This document shows positions 10,250 to 21,897 of a stretch of DNA of 64,000 nucleotides, piece by piece. Every line of letters starts with the position of its first letter. Within the stretch, counting starts at the first letter, position 1. The stretch is taken from contig OX439041.1 of the NCBI GenBank assembly GCA_949317995.1, positions 42,517,269 through 42,581,268 on the forward strand. Reading direction: 5' to 3'. The position numbers and the translations under genes are program-made. The notes beneath the pieces are model-generated. The model saw nothing but the letters and a program-made list of their open reading frames with translations. It ran no database searches and was not told the DNA's origin. Source of the DNA: Acholoe squamosa (Eukaryota > Annelida > Polychaeta > Phyllodocida > Polynoidae).

Positions 10250-11480
10250 GACATATCTGTTGTTAGTGTTACATTGTACTTATGATTCATGCCCACACTT
10301 AATGTGACTCTTCACACTCTGAACTTAAGACCTGCCTCTTGTCAGGGTGAATCAAGTTCCTGATCAATTACAGGAGATTATTATTGTGGTTGAAATAAGT
10401 ATGACATTCCTTATGATTTCTAGAATACAAACAAAGATTTCTCTCTGAGTATGTTGTAGTTGGTGAACATATCTGTTTCTCAAAGGTCCCAAAAGATGGC
10501 CAAAGCAAGGAAAGGAGCTGATTCTAGTTCTAGGACCCTCCCCCAGAATGAAATTCCATTAAAGTGAATTCTAAGCCTCACTCTTAAGGTGAAGGTCATA
10601 AGTTACAACAGTGAATATAAAAAAAGTGGACTTTTGCAGTGACTGTATACCGAGGTTCCAAGTCATCCAGTGTATCCGGCATTGCTTGTTCTCCTACCCA
10701 CAGAGATAATCATTGATGATAGCGACCATTATGGGTACAATTTTTTTCATGTAATGCACCCTTAAAATTCCAAAGTGACTGAAGGGAATTATCTCATTGG
10801 TCAATAATGCATTCCGCTACCTCCTAATAAAAAAAGGAAAGGAAATCACACGCAGACAGAGTTAATGCCACCAGTTGGGCTCTCTAGGGAGTTTTGGTGG
10901 TAAGTCTAGGAAGACACAAGTATTTTCTTTTTATAAGGAGCAATTTATCTACTGGAGCTGTGCTGGGGCTGGCTTCTCCCAAATGTATTTTTCATAGCTT
11001 GGTCTTGTTTCTAATGAGTCAAATATAAGAAAGGTCGACACATGAACTATTTTTTCTGATTGCATCATTTTGAAAAATATGTTCTGATTTATTATGAACT
11101 CTCTGTTAAGTACAATCATTGTGACCCGCTGTGCCATGGAAGATGGCTCACTGGCATGTAGACATTTATTTTTTTAGCACAGCACAGTAAGGTATTACGT
11201 ATATTTCAGGTTCATATCCAATGGTGAGGAAGCCCACGATATGATCAGAGGTGTGGTGAGTAGTTCAGAGGCTGGCCCTTGATCGAGTCGGAATGGTGAA
11301 ACATATTTGGTCAATTCCCATGAAAATGGAGCACATGACTGAGGAGGAGAAAAATCTGAACTGCTCAGATGTTTTGTATTTCTTGTGGGCTGAAAGGCAG
11401 CATATAATGTTAATTACTCGCAAAATTGGGAACACTAACTATGAAAATTAAAGATTTTATGACAGCTTTAGGAAAAAAAC
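10250..11480. other. Unassigned sequence
   Basis: Apart from the short repeat at 10,755-10,812, no exon, RNA gene or repeat boundary is recognised. Confidence 0.3.
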
Positions 11481-11484
11481 TGGT

Positions 11485-12779
11485 GGACCTATGTACTGTG
11501 ATGAATCTTGTATATGAACAAATTACATGGGTTGCTATAAAACAGAATTATTTGCAAGAATACTGATATATTTTGTTCATACAGTCATAACAACATGTTG
11601 ACTAGGGGTCTTTATCATTTATATCTATGATAAGAATAGATTATGCTGCAATTAATTATACCCACTTATGGAGCTGGACCTATGTATGGTGATGTACCTA
11701 CGTACGGTGATGTCTATGCATTGCAGTCATTATCTTCACAAATTTATTGATTTCTGGTATTGTAACTGGTCCATAGTATTCATCCTTAGTCAATTGAAGT
11801 ATATCAACAGGTTTATAGATAGCAATAGTTATTGCTATCATTCTATGCCATAGGTTTTAATTATGGACCTATGCATGGTGATGTACCTACGTACAGTGAT
11901 ATTTCCATGATTTCTCCGAATAGGTTGTAATGCATTCATCCAGTTATGACAATATTTTGCATGGATATACCACATTATATTAACATGTTATGAAATGATT
12001 TACTAAATATTAATTACTCTACTTTAATCAATGATTCAATGTACCTATGTATGGTGATGCTAAGGGGTACACCACATGCTTGTCAGTCCTATAGGTCATT
12101 GACATATGCATGTTAAAAATATTTTATATTATATTGCCCCCCATTGAGCCATAAAAACTGAGACATCTATATATCCCAAGAGGATTTTCTCTTTGACATT
12201 ATACTCATTCTAGTGTACCTACGTATGGTGATGCAAATGTTACACAACTACATTTTTCCTTATAAATAACAAGAAAATAATTGAAAATGAGCTCCGATGG
12301 TGTCAACATTTTCGTTTCTCAATTCTACAATAGTCCATATGAAAAGTGTTATTATGGACCTTATTGTACCTCAAATAATTCACCTAATGTGTTTTACTTA
12401 TATTTTTTAGTTGAAAACCTTTAAAATATCCAAATTTTACCCTGTTATTTCCATGATTTCTCCGAATAGGTTGTAATGCATTCATCCAGTTATGACAATA
12501 TTTTGCATGGATATACCACATTATATTAACATGTTATGAAATGATTTACTAAATATTAATTACTCTACTTTAATCAATGATTCAATGTACCTATGTATGG
12601 TGATGCTAAGGGGTACACCACATGCTTGTCAGTCCTATAGGTCATTGACATATGCATGTTAAAAATATTTTATATTATATTGCCCCCCATTGAGCCATAA
12701 AAACTGAGACATCTATATATCCCAAGAGGATTTTCTCTTTGACATTATACTCATTCTAGTGTACCTATGTATGGTGATG
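11485..12779 (+). repeat. Nine dispersed copies of a 19-mer, GTACCTAYGTAYGGTGATG
   Basis: Copies start at about 11,485, 11,676, 11,694, 11,865, 11,883, 12,041, 12,215, 12,587 and 12,761. Two pairs are directly adjacent; the others are separated by 150-370 bp of unrelated AT-rich DNA. The last two result from the 546 bp duplication. The motif centres on TACGTA or TATGTA. Confidence 0.7.
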
Positions 12780-12992
12780 CAAATGTTACACAACTACATT
12801 TTTCCTTATAAATAACAAGAAAATAATTGAAAATGAGCTCCGATGATGTCAACATTTTCGTTTCTCAATTCTACAATAGTCCATATGAAAAGTGTTATTA
12901 TGGACCTTATTGTACCTCAAATAATTCCCCTAATGTGTTTTACTTATATTTTTTAGTTGAAAACCTTTAAAATATCCAAATTTTACCCTGTT
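11901..12992 (+). repeat. Tandem duplication of a 546 bp unit
   Basis: The unit starting ATTTCCATGATTTCTCCG at 11,901 is repeated from 12,447 and ends with TTTTACCCTGTTATT at about 12,450 and 12,995. Only about three differences are visible between copies (for example ACGTATGG against ATGTATGG), so the duplication is recent or an assembly effect. Confidence 0.85.
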
Positions 12993-13152
12993 ATTGGCAT
13001 AGATCACTATATGGGCAAAAGTGGGTACCCATAGTATGATAATGTTAGCAGCAATGTGAATGTATAAACAATATAGCAGTTAGACCCCCTGATATTTCGA
13101 TTAGATCCGCCAACTACGTTGACTTAATTTTGTTTACCCTATTTATATAATA

Positions 13153-13171
13153 CTAGTGCCTTCGGCACTAG
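13153..13171. repeat. Perfect 8 bp hairpin CTAGTGCC-TTC-GGCACTAG
   Basis: An 8 bp stem closes a TTC loop. Similar trinucleotide-loop hairpins occur at 38,761-38,791, 39,084-39,114 and 44,962-44,980. Confidence 0.8.
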
Positions 13172-13330
13172 AGGGGGGGTGCAGCCAGATTGTTTTTGGC
13201 CCTCTTTACGGCAAATTGTGGGCCCTTTTCATGGCAAACTATGCAAATTATGGGCCTTTTCACCGCAAACTGGCCCTAAAACAGCACGGCAAAATCTGTG
13301 GCGCCATCTGATGATCTGTGGCTGCATCTG

Positions 13331-13366
13331 TGACGTCATACGGCCATGACCTTTGACCTGTGACCT
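13331..13366. promoter_or_regulatory. CRE palindrome plus nuclear-receptor half-site cluster
   Basis: TGACGTCA (13,331-13,338) is a perfect CRE. TGACCTTTGACCTGTGACCT (13,347-13,366) holds a perfect DR1 (the reverse complement of AGGTCAAAGGTCA) and a third half-site. CREB/ATF and RXR/HNF4-type factors bind such sites in animals; use here is unproven and the block may be part of a repeat. Confidence 0.35.
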
Positions 13367-13889
13367 AGATATAGCCACAAGCATCCGGGATTCGCCGATT
13401 TGAAAGTTTGGGTTCAAATATTTTATTTATTTGAGATAGTTACAATACCATACTTAAGGGATGAGTAAAAAGGAATGTTTACTTTAGATTTCCATCATAT
13501 TTTATCATGATTCTTGAATGGGGATGGTCTTACAATGCCTGACAGAAAAGGAAAATAATGGCGGATTTTAAAAAAGTTTTCAGTCCCCCAGGACCAAGGA
13601 CTGAGAGTATGTATATTTTGTTTCATTTACAATAATATATTCAGGTTCATTTTTAAAAACAGTTTCTCTCGGAGAAAGATAATTGTTTACTTAGTTGTGA
13701 AAATTATTTTGTTTTATTGTGTAAATAACAGGTCGAGTTAGCTGGCACTTTTCTAACTGCTTCACAGCCTAAAAATTTTGCTTCATCTGGTACCCCACGA
13801 GTATCCTAGGCTAAAGCAGTCATTAATTGTGCAAAAGTAACCAGCGATCTAGTATCCCATTTTTATATATAGGGTAAATATTATATTAT

Positions 13890-15210
13890 TTCAGGGGTTA
13901 CATATTGCAGTGTTAATTACCACCAATACTTTATCATATGATATAAAGCGACAGACAGGATACTATTTCCAGATAATGCTGACTACAATCTTTGTGAAAT
14001 ACCTTGCTCATCTCTCCAAAATACCTTTTATCAACCAAACCTTTAAATTGAACATAAGCATGATGAATAGGCCATATTTATTCCCATTCTGGTCGAAATG
14101 ATTCACCTTTTGTAAAAGTTAATAATTATTTAATAGATAAAACGGCTATAGATCGATTTCTATAGCTCTTTGGCACGCAATGTTGAAAACCAAACATAAT
14201 GCACCAACATCCATAAGGGTAGGGTATGATTACAGATAAAAACAGGTTCTCTCTCCTTTGTGGCCTCTTGAATTTGATTTCAATTCAGAATTGCAAAGCT
14301 CAGCATTTGTATTGATTCAAAAATATTGATGTCAGTTTGTCCCCTATGGAATGCCTTGCTAGAAATATTTTCGCAGCACGAATTGTGCGAATGATAAGAG
14401 AAAAACAGAATTTAATAGCCTCTCGTTACAATAGAATAGAATATCTTTTGCAGCAAAATCTAGCAGGAAAGTCCCTATGACACATAGAACTGATTCAGAG
14501 ATACTGACCATTAGCATTCAGAAATATCTACGATCCCTTTCTAACCAAATGCCAGAATTAAGATTTCAAGATTCTTGAACATATCCGATATCTTTGCGAA
14601 GACTATGGTATTATTTCTTTCTCCTCAGGATTGATTATAATGACCCACATGACTTTTTCAGTTGCAGATTGATATAATTTCCTTTTCCTTTTTCGTGCAG
14701 ATGACATTTCATAATCTATGGTACAGGACCCATAGCCTATACACGAGTTCCTACTTCACTACCGTAATAGGGAGAGCATAGAGCATTCCCATGAAGATAC
14801 ATATAGAGGCGTTCAGATGAATATTGCAGTGCTGCTATTTGAAGTGTAATCAGATAAATTATGAATGGGGAGTGTGAGTGGCCCTGAGGGATCTAAGGGA
14901 GAGGTGATGCGATTGGAAGCAGCATCCCAGTACAGACCAGATCGTGCTGATGCTGTAAGTTACAGATAGGAGAGGTATGGAGAAGGGTTAGAGCGATAAG
15001 GGGTAGATAAGGATTAAAGGAGTAAGAAAAACAGAAGGCTGGACATCAAGTGTACTGTATCACAGTATGGTGGTAACAATACACTGGTGTACCCCTGTAA
15101 ACGTGGTGTGTTACAAAACCAGGAAAAGGAGTCATACTTCAGTTCATTTGTTCTTTGTGCTGCTATTGCCCTGCTTAAACCAAAATGTAGTGACGAAACT
15201 GTGCCTCTTT
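13890..15210. other. Unassigned AT-rich sequence
   Basis: No exon, RNA or repeat edge was recognised, apart from a short palindrome GCTATAGATCGATTTCTATAGC near 14,145. Confidence 0.3.
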
Positions 15211-15218
15211 TATCACAG

Positions 15219-15322
15219 AAATTCATTTACCCTCTTCCCAAAATATCTCCATAGCAATTGTCATAATTTTAGATGCTCATTATCTTGAATTCAGGTCCTT
15301 TGACCTTAATGGGCCTATTCAG
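15219..15322 (+). CDS. Weak candidate internal exon
   Basis: An acceptor-like CTCTTTTATCACAG precedes, and the consensus donor CAG|GTAAGT follows, a 104 bp segment that is open for 34 codons in one frame (two leading bases, then ATT CAT TTA to CCT ATT CAG). The peptide (IHLPSSQN to LNGPIQ) is unremarkable and low in complexity. The splice signals are good but the coding signal is poor, so chance is likely. Confidence 0.12.
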
Positions 15323-15859
15323 GTAAGTGTAATACTTGTGGTCTGCTCTGAGGAATAATGCATTGCGTTACTGCTCTGAAGCCTTCGTGTGAGGTAATGG
15401 TCAATTCAATTTATCATTATAAAAATACGAAGAAAATGTAAACGGTGGCGGGAAAGCTTTAGTGGAGGAAGCACGGAACGAGGTGGTGCCATCTTTGACA
15501 CAGCAAGAGTATCTGAAGCACAGGTCTGCAGAGAGAACTGCTGCTGGTTCTGTAAAAGTCTAATGACACTCTCTTACCATAGGCCCTGATTTATATACTC
15601 TTCCAACATAGAACATGACCCAAGGGTTCTGCTGTGAGACTGAGGTGGTCGTCATTGACTGATGGTCTGTACTCAGCCTGTCGACACGACCAGAGCGCCA
15701 CCTATGAGTGGTTGGGCCTATTACAATATCAATCATGTATCAGATAGAAAGCCAATGTCATGTATATTTCACCCACGTAACCATAGCCGAGCTATGTGCA
15801 CAGATAATGACCAGTGCCCAAGCAGTCTGGACATGCTAGCTACACCGATGCTGGCACCA

Positions 15860-15900
15860 GTTGTCTGGGTGTATATATGGATATATATATATATAATTAT
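15860..15900. repeat. (AT)n-rich microsatellite
   Basis: GTATATATGGATATATATATATATAA is a short dinucleotide-type tract. Confidence 0.7.
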
Positions 15901-16394
15901 AAATGGGTCAGGTCGCCAGAAAGCAGTAGATTTTGTGTTTTTTTTGGGTCATTTTGGACTCTTGTGGCTCTAGAGAAAGAAGTTGTGAACCAATCTTGCC
16001 TTACATAGACTTATTTGATAGAGGACACTTAGGGCTATCAGAAAGATGTAAATTTGTGGTCATCCATCGAAAACTCTCAGACTCATAGCCTGCCATCTGG
16101 AGCATTCCAAAGTTATTTTTTTTGTATTGTATATGATCATATGTATCATTTCCATGAGGTTTGGATATGTTACTGAGTGAGCATTTTTCATCATGTGTCT
16201 TTAAAGATGGAAATCTGTAATTTGTAACGTCCGGTACCTAAATTCAAATCAGTTATAAAACATGGAAAAAAGGAAGCTTCAAAATCTTAGTTATTACCCA
16301 AATGAAGGGCCCTAGTATCCCCTACTGTGGTGAAAAATTTGTGTGTCTATCTGCATTTGTCTCCGTTTGAGAGCAGCTTATGTGAAATAATTCT

Positions 16395-16436
16395 GATAAA
16401 AGTATCGGACATTACGTAATGTCCGGTACTTTTATC
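16395..16436. repeat. 42 bp zero-spacer palindrome
   Basis: The arms (GATAAAAGTATCGGACATTAC and its reverse complement with one mismatch) meet at ACGT with no spacer. Related bases AACGTCCGGTACC occur near 16,228. Confidence 0.8.
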
Positions 16437-16439
16437 ATC

Positions 16440-17350
16440 ATGTAAGAGGCAGTCTACTGTGCATGTATACCTCAAATTTTGTTCCATTATGTAATTGAAG
16501 TCAATAAAAGACATATTAACCTTGTTATTTCATGTGTTTGTTATGCATAAATGGGACATTCCTATATTCTGAGTACAACTTTAAATACCTCCATATTTCA
16601 TCATTTTGGTACTGGATGTTACATGACACAAAATAAGCAATAAAAATGGAACCGGAGATCCTAAGTCAGTATTTTTTGGTTTTCTGAGCTGAGGGTATGT
16701 CCCCTCACAAATTTGTTAAGGTTATATAAAGTAACTAGAAAAATAATTTTTCAGGCCCTCCAAAGGCAAAATCTTACACTTTCTGACGACCTGGTATATA
16801 TACCATAGACACATTCTTCAAAGCAGGAGTTCTTTGGTGTCCCACCCCCTGGGTGGGCAGTGTCATTGGATATCCTCTCGACATGTCATTGGGTGTCAAC
16901 AGATGATGCAGCACAAAATTAACATCTCATGACTCCCAATGTCCATATTGTACTCATCAGCCAGTAATGAGGCGCGACTGTATGAGCTACAGAATTCCAC
17001 AGAATGTTATTTAGCCCTTAGGAAATAGTGAAGGCAGGAGCTGTGGATGATGGAAGGGGTTAGGACGACTTTCCTATATCAGGATCGTGTTTCAATAGTT
17101 TCCACGACTGGACACCCTCAAATCGTAGTGGGAGGTGTAAGAAATGACTCCATACCAGTGACTACATAGTGAGCTCCAGTAGAGGCCTCAAAATAGCAGC
17201 TGCTATTTATTCAATTACTGGCTCAATACACACCACTATGAAGTCATAGCACCCAGTCGTAGGGGCCACTATTGGCTACATAGTGACCAGTCATACCTCC
17301 TTCATGGTCTAGTATGCACTCCTGTGTTCAAATAAGCATAGGGCTGCAGT
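16440..17350. other. Unassigned sequence
   Basis: Nothing recognised apart from short repeats. Confidence 0.3.
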
Positions 17351-17353
17351 AAC

Positions 17354-17482
17354 TACCGTAATGTCTCATATAGGAGCCGGGCCTTGAATAGCAGCCTCCC
17401 TTGAATAGGGGCTGGGGTAGGAGGGCTCTCAAATCAATAGGGGCCAGGCCTTGAATAGGGGCCTGGTGGGCCAGTTTAGGTG
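17354..17482. mobile_element. Decayed MITE fragment, family of 56,341-56,536
   Basis: TACCGTAATGTCTCATATAG followed by repeated GGGCCTTGAATAG words resembles the TACCGTAATGGCCTGTACAA end and CGGCGCTTGTTCAAG words of the element at 56,341. Only one end is intact. Confidence 0.4.
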
Positions 17483-17489
17483 GGTTTAG

Positions 17490-18320
17490 GAAGACAACCA
17501 AGACCCCCCAGGCCAAATGATGTATAATTGTTCTAGATAATTCCCTTTCAAATCAGATATGATAGATCTATATCTAATGACCTAATTGTATCAAAAATGC
17601 TCTGTTATTCTTTCTTAATAGTAGGGCTGAGGTGTCAGCTAGGTGTGATATCCTTTGTAATTTTATTAGAAAGCCATGGTGGGTGAGGGTTGGGTATGAC
17701 AGGCATGACAGCTTTGTAAGGCCTAGTGCTCTATCTACACCACTGCATACTAGTAACTACATAGTTGGCCCATGTGTGGACGTAATGCTCAATTCTTAGG
17801 TGAAACACCACACTTTTCCAAATGAAAAAAACTGCCATCCCAGAGCCAAAGGCGCTGGCCACAGGGTTTTAGGTAGTAGTGTAAAGAGCACAGATTGGGT
17901 ACATTTGAGCAAAGGAGTGCAGAGGGCAGCAGCTAAGGCTACCCACTAATTATTCACATGCAGGGTTGTCATACCAGGATCCCCTATTGAGTCACTGCTG
18001 TGGTGGCTATTTAGCCAGCAGGCAGTACGATCACCCAGTAATGTAGCCAGCTATTTAGTCACCAAGGCCAAAATCCTAAGATCACCTGCTAAGATCTGAC
18101 CCATCTCCAGTCGTAGCTGGCTGAACCTGTCGTGGAAACCATTGAAACACGATCCTGTAATCTAGTAGTCAAATGTCTTTCAAATAATTATATAAGCTGA
18201 ACAAGTATATGGTTCCAAAATATAGTTAAAAGAGAACCACGTATCAAACAGCTACAATACATTGGACTTACAACTGGAGTAAGGCGCTCTAAACTAATGA
18301 CAGTTACATACACTGAGAAA
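17490..18320. other. Unassigned sequence
   Basis: No supported feature. Confidence 0.3.
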
Positions 18321-18530
18321 AAAAGATCTTACTAACTTGAGTCTACATCCAGACTCAGGCAATGTCGCCAAAATGAGTATGATTTTAGACTCTGTCTGAT
18401 CCTTGGATGATACTCAGGCAAAGCCAGAGTATCACCCTAGGATCAGCCTTAGGATCTGCCTGAGTATCATCCAAGAATCAGGCTGAGTCTCAAACTTGAG
18501 TCTGGATCTAGACTCAAGTGACCAAGATTC
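18320..18530. mobile_element. Nested foldback element
   Basis: The outer arms ACTTGAGTCTACATCCAGAC (from 18,335) and TCTGGATCTAGACTCAAGT (to 18,519) pair, and each arm is itself partly palindromic. The inner arms CTTGGATGATACTCAGGCA (to 18,420) and TGCCTGAGTATCATCCAAG (from 18,457) pair exactly. No coding content. Confidence 0.7.
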
Positions 18531-19075
18531 CTAAATCTCATATATCTTCTCATTCAATAAAGTTCCGACACATAATCTTCTCAGTGTCTTATATAGTGTT
18601 CACCATTATTGGATAAGTAAAATGATATGCATAAAAGAAAACTAGAGTTAAGCAATGACATTGCTTGTAACTCGAAGATTCTTTATAATTCCTACAGATA
18701 TCTCATATGAAAATTCCGTGACTTTTTCTGTCTTAGGCCTGCAGATACATGGAGTATGATAAGGAATACAGCCTAGTCAATATTGTATACAAGCCAGGTC
18801 TTCTTGACCCTTAGGAATCCTGATTAAGCACCCCTATCATGCCATCAGCATCTGTGGTTAACACACAACTCTAAAAGGGTGGGGAAATGTTTCCAAAATA
18901 TATAATTTAACATTGTGTCCAACCAAACAACTTCGCCTTTACACTGATGGGTGTATCTTTGTTATCTCTGTTATCTCTATGATATCATCTTATCTGAAGG
19001 AGATACTTAATGTAGAACACACCTCCATGATCTACACTTTCTATGCTAACAATGCATTGCGAACTATGATCACTG

Positions 19076-19184
19076 TTAAAGGAGAACACTATCCAATTTT
19101 CATGTAGGCTTATCTTATTTGCCTTTCTATCAGATGTATCAGAAATACCCGCTTTCTTGAGAATTGGATAGTGTTTTTCTTTAA
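19076..19184. mobile_element. TTAA-flanked MITE (piggyBac-like)
   Basis: TTAA at 19,076-19,079 and 19,181-19,184 bounds a 101 bp element. Its ends AGGAGAACACTATCCAATT and AATTGGATAGTGTTTTTCT are inverted repeats of about 25 bp. A TTAA target duplication is characteristic of the piggyBac superfamily; the superfamily call is inferred from that alone. Confidence 0.65.
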
Positions 19185-19189
19185 GACAC

Positions 19190-20510
19190 TTTTTATTGAG
19201 AATCGGTTTGGAGGTTTGTGTCATTTTACTTATTAGGACATTTCCAATTATATTCAATCTGCTTCAAATTACTGCAACTAGATTTGAGCCCAGTATGCCT
19301 AGGCCTATACATAAGACCCTCTATAGTATATCAACTACAGTCAATCGGTGGTAGAAGACAGAATATTACACTGAGCTAGCCAGGCATGTTTCCTCCTTTG
19401 AGACATCCTATAGCCTTTTGCTCTTTACATTTATATCCCGGCACTGACCCCACTTATACCCAGTTTGGCGTTGACTGACACTGTCCGGCTACCCAAAGAG
19501 ACCTCTCCTATCCACCACCTATTGACAAACACATCAAAGACAAGGCCCCCACTAACCCCTTCCCTGCCCTTCCAGCCCTCTCACACAAACAGCCACCCTC
19601 CCACTCCTGTCGTCTGCTTTGTGAGGATGGAACGTCAACCATTGATAGCGAGGCTTAGCACCGGAAGCAGGTCATTGCGCAGGCACTCGTCAACAGACAG
19701 GGGCAGACTCGATGGAAACTCTCAAGCCGACCACGCAAAAGCAAGATCTCAGAGGAATTGGATGGTATCTAGCCTCGTTTTCACTTCCAGTCAGCGGCAG
19801 ACGTCATTTTTCACTCTTATCCCCCTTTTTAAGCGAACAAACATTAGAACGGAAGGCTGGAGAGTGATGAAAGATAATGATAGTCAGTGAAGGCCCCAGC
19901 CACCTTTTTGCGAAAACCAAATTAAAAGCCTGTTCATAATGTAATCCCTTTCTCTTGGGTCAATTCCTGGGAAAATGTTGGAAGATGGAGGTCGTGTGTC
20001 ACTGAACTAGGCCTATTTAGTGGAAAATGAGTTTGAAGCACATACAGTGAGAAAATGCCCAAAATGACCTGTGACCTTCGGTCTGACCTTCAGCAGAGCA
20101 ACACGCCCGAAGGCTTCCAAGGGAAACCATTACAAGTTTCGTCAGCGGGGTTTGACACGTATTTGGTCAATTGCAGCCAGTTGGGGTCACAGGGATCAAA
20201 TTCAGTGAAATAATAAAAATACTTGGATTGTTCCAAAAATTTGTGTGAACAAAACTGATGCATAGAAGGGCTCAACCTGAACATTGGGAACACTAATATG
20301 AATAATTGTCAATTTCAGGTGCAAATCATTCATATTGCATTGAATCCTATGGGATTCTGGTCAAAATAGCATCATTTTTAGGAGCAGAGTTTGCCCATCT
20401 TAAACTGACCATATCGGTACCAAATCCATGATTCATGATGGTAGCCATTGTCACTTAACACAAGTAACCTGTAATAGACATTCTTACATCAAATTCAAGA
20501 TTTAAAGGAC
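19190..20510. other. Unassigned sequence with clustered TGACCT half-sites
   Basis: At 20,064-20,093 three TGACCT/TGACCTT half-sites cluster. A 141-residue plus-strand frame (19,465-19,890) is GC-richer than its surroundings but is proline- and serine-rich without a recognisable domain or splice edges, so it is not called. Confidence 0.25.
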
Positions 20511-20520
20511 ATTATAGTTT

Positions 20521-20911
20521 GTGTGGCACGTATGGTTCCGTGTGGCACGTATGGTTCCCTGTCACATTTCAGTGTCTTTGATCAAGAGCAACTGGTAGAA
20601 TTCCGTTTTTATTTCAGTTATCAAAGCCCTATATAGGTACAATAGTTTGATAACAATATAAGTTTATACCATGCAATATTAAATTTATGGGGATCTGGGA
20701 TATGTGGCACGTATGGTTCCTCCAAAACTACCCCAATCTTACTTTAATTCATACCTATCAGAATAGTAGGTTACATGACTGATACTTGGATTTCCTTCAT
20801 TGACCATCATGAACTAAACATATAAGAGATTCTTTTTACCTACTTATGACCTATCTATACTGTTTTCTTTATCTATTCTAATACAATGAAAATTGCGGCA
20901 CGTATGGTTCC
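20521..20911 (+). repeat. Four dispersed copies of GGCACGTATGGTTCC
   Basis: Copies lie at 20,521-20,539 and 20,540-20,558 (adjacent, with GTGT in front), 20,702-20,720 and 20,895-20,911, separated by unrelated AT-rich DNA. The core ACGTATGGT is shared with the 19-mer at 11.5-12.8 kb. Confidence 0.7.
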
Positions 20912-21850
20912 ACTTTACCTACACCACAAGGCTTTTAGCAATAACTCCAGGCAGATAAGGGGAATAGTTCTTGAAGTGATTATATATAATGCTAAATATT
21001 GGGGGCTAGTGGAAATATAAGAAAAATATACATATCAAATGCATTTTCTTTTTACTTTGCCCCAAACCAGTGGAAGCACTATGAAAAAACGTTCAAAATA
21101 CCCCATAAAAAGCCCTTATTTTGTAGTCTGCTGCTTTAGATACTAATGATACATGGGCAAAACCATGGTTTCCAAGAAAGATCCCGACCTTACCCACCTA
21201 ATGGAAATGAAAAATATCCAAAACCTTCAATCTTTAGTCACATTTACCCCCTTCCCATGGTAAAAAATGGGTTTGTCCCCATCTCAGTGCAATTGACCAT
21301 TTGATGATGAAGCCATGCAATCATTGGATGATAGGCATTCAGGCATGGCTTATTTGGCGCTGCTGATGAAACATTATCCAAACATGCGCATACATTGTTA
21401 AGCGAAGAAGATCGGTGACCAGGGGGATATTTCTCGATAATGCCTATTAGTTGCATTGTCCAAATGTCCAACATATTAAGTATGAAGCTGACAAGTGCGA
21501 GACACTGAAATAAAGTGCTAACTTTGCAGCCTATACTGCAGTGATAAAGAGCCAGTTTTGTAAGAATTATTGGAATGGTGGAATTTACTACATGTATTTA
21601 ATTTAGAAGGGGTGGCTGCATGGACGCATCACCTCACTATGTATCTCTACACACGTAGTCCTATATTCAGGCTGGAGAGGCTTGGGCTCCCGTCCAATTT
21701 TGCTTGGTGCTACGTGTATATAATCAAGCCAATGTGGATTACAGTAAACCTTCTGACTAAAACGGTAGAACAGAGACATCAGAAACTTATATTGGTCTAG
21801 TTGTCGGAAACTACAGTGTAGGAATGCATGGCTAATGATTACTTTGATGT
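20912..21850. other. Unassigned sequence
   Basis: No supported feature. Confidence 0.3.
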
Positions 21851-21857
21851 CTGATAG

Positions 21858-21897
21858 ATAAACAGCCAACAGCCTTCAAAGGCTGTTGGCTGTTTAT
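21858..21897. repeat. Perfect 19 bp hairpin with 2-base loop
   Basis: ATAAACAGCCAACAGCCTT and its exact reverse complement are separated by CA. No runs of T follow on either strand, so a pol III stop is not implied. Confidence 0.85.

Larger units (their letters stand above)
13132..13881. mobile_element. Possible 750 bp element with short inverted ends
   Basis: TTTACCCTATTTATATAATA at the left is mirrored by TTTTATATATAGGGTAAATA at the right. A strong hairpin lies just inside the left end and a cluster of regulatory-like motifs follows. No target duplication was found, so the call is tentative. Confidence 0.35.

Noticed and set aside
9970..10251. 93-residue plus-strand frame
   Set aside because: It overlaps the antisense tRNA-like SINE head; no splice edges.
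16933..16960. CTGATGAG on the minus strand as a hammerhead start
   Set aside because: No GAAA box or pairing stems follow.
19465..19890. 141-residue plus-strand frame in GC-richer sequence
   Set aside because: Proline/serine-rich without domain, no convincing splice edges, and no downstream exon.
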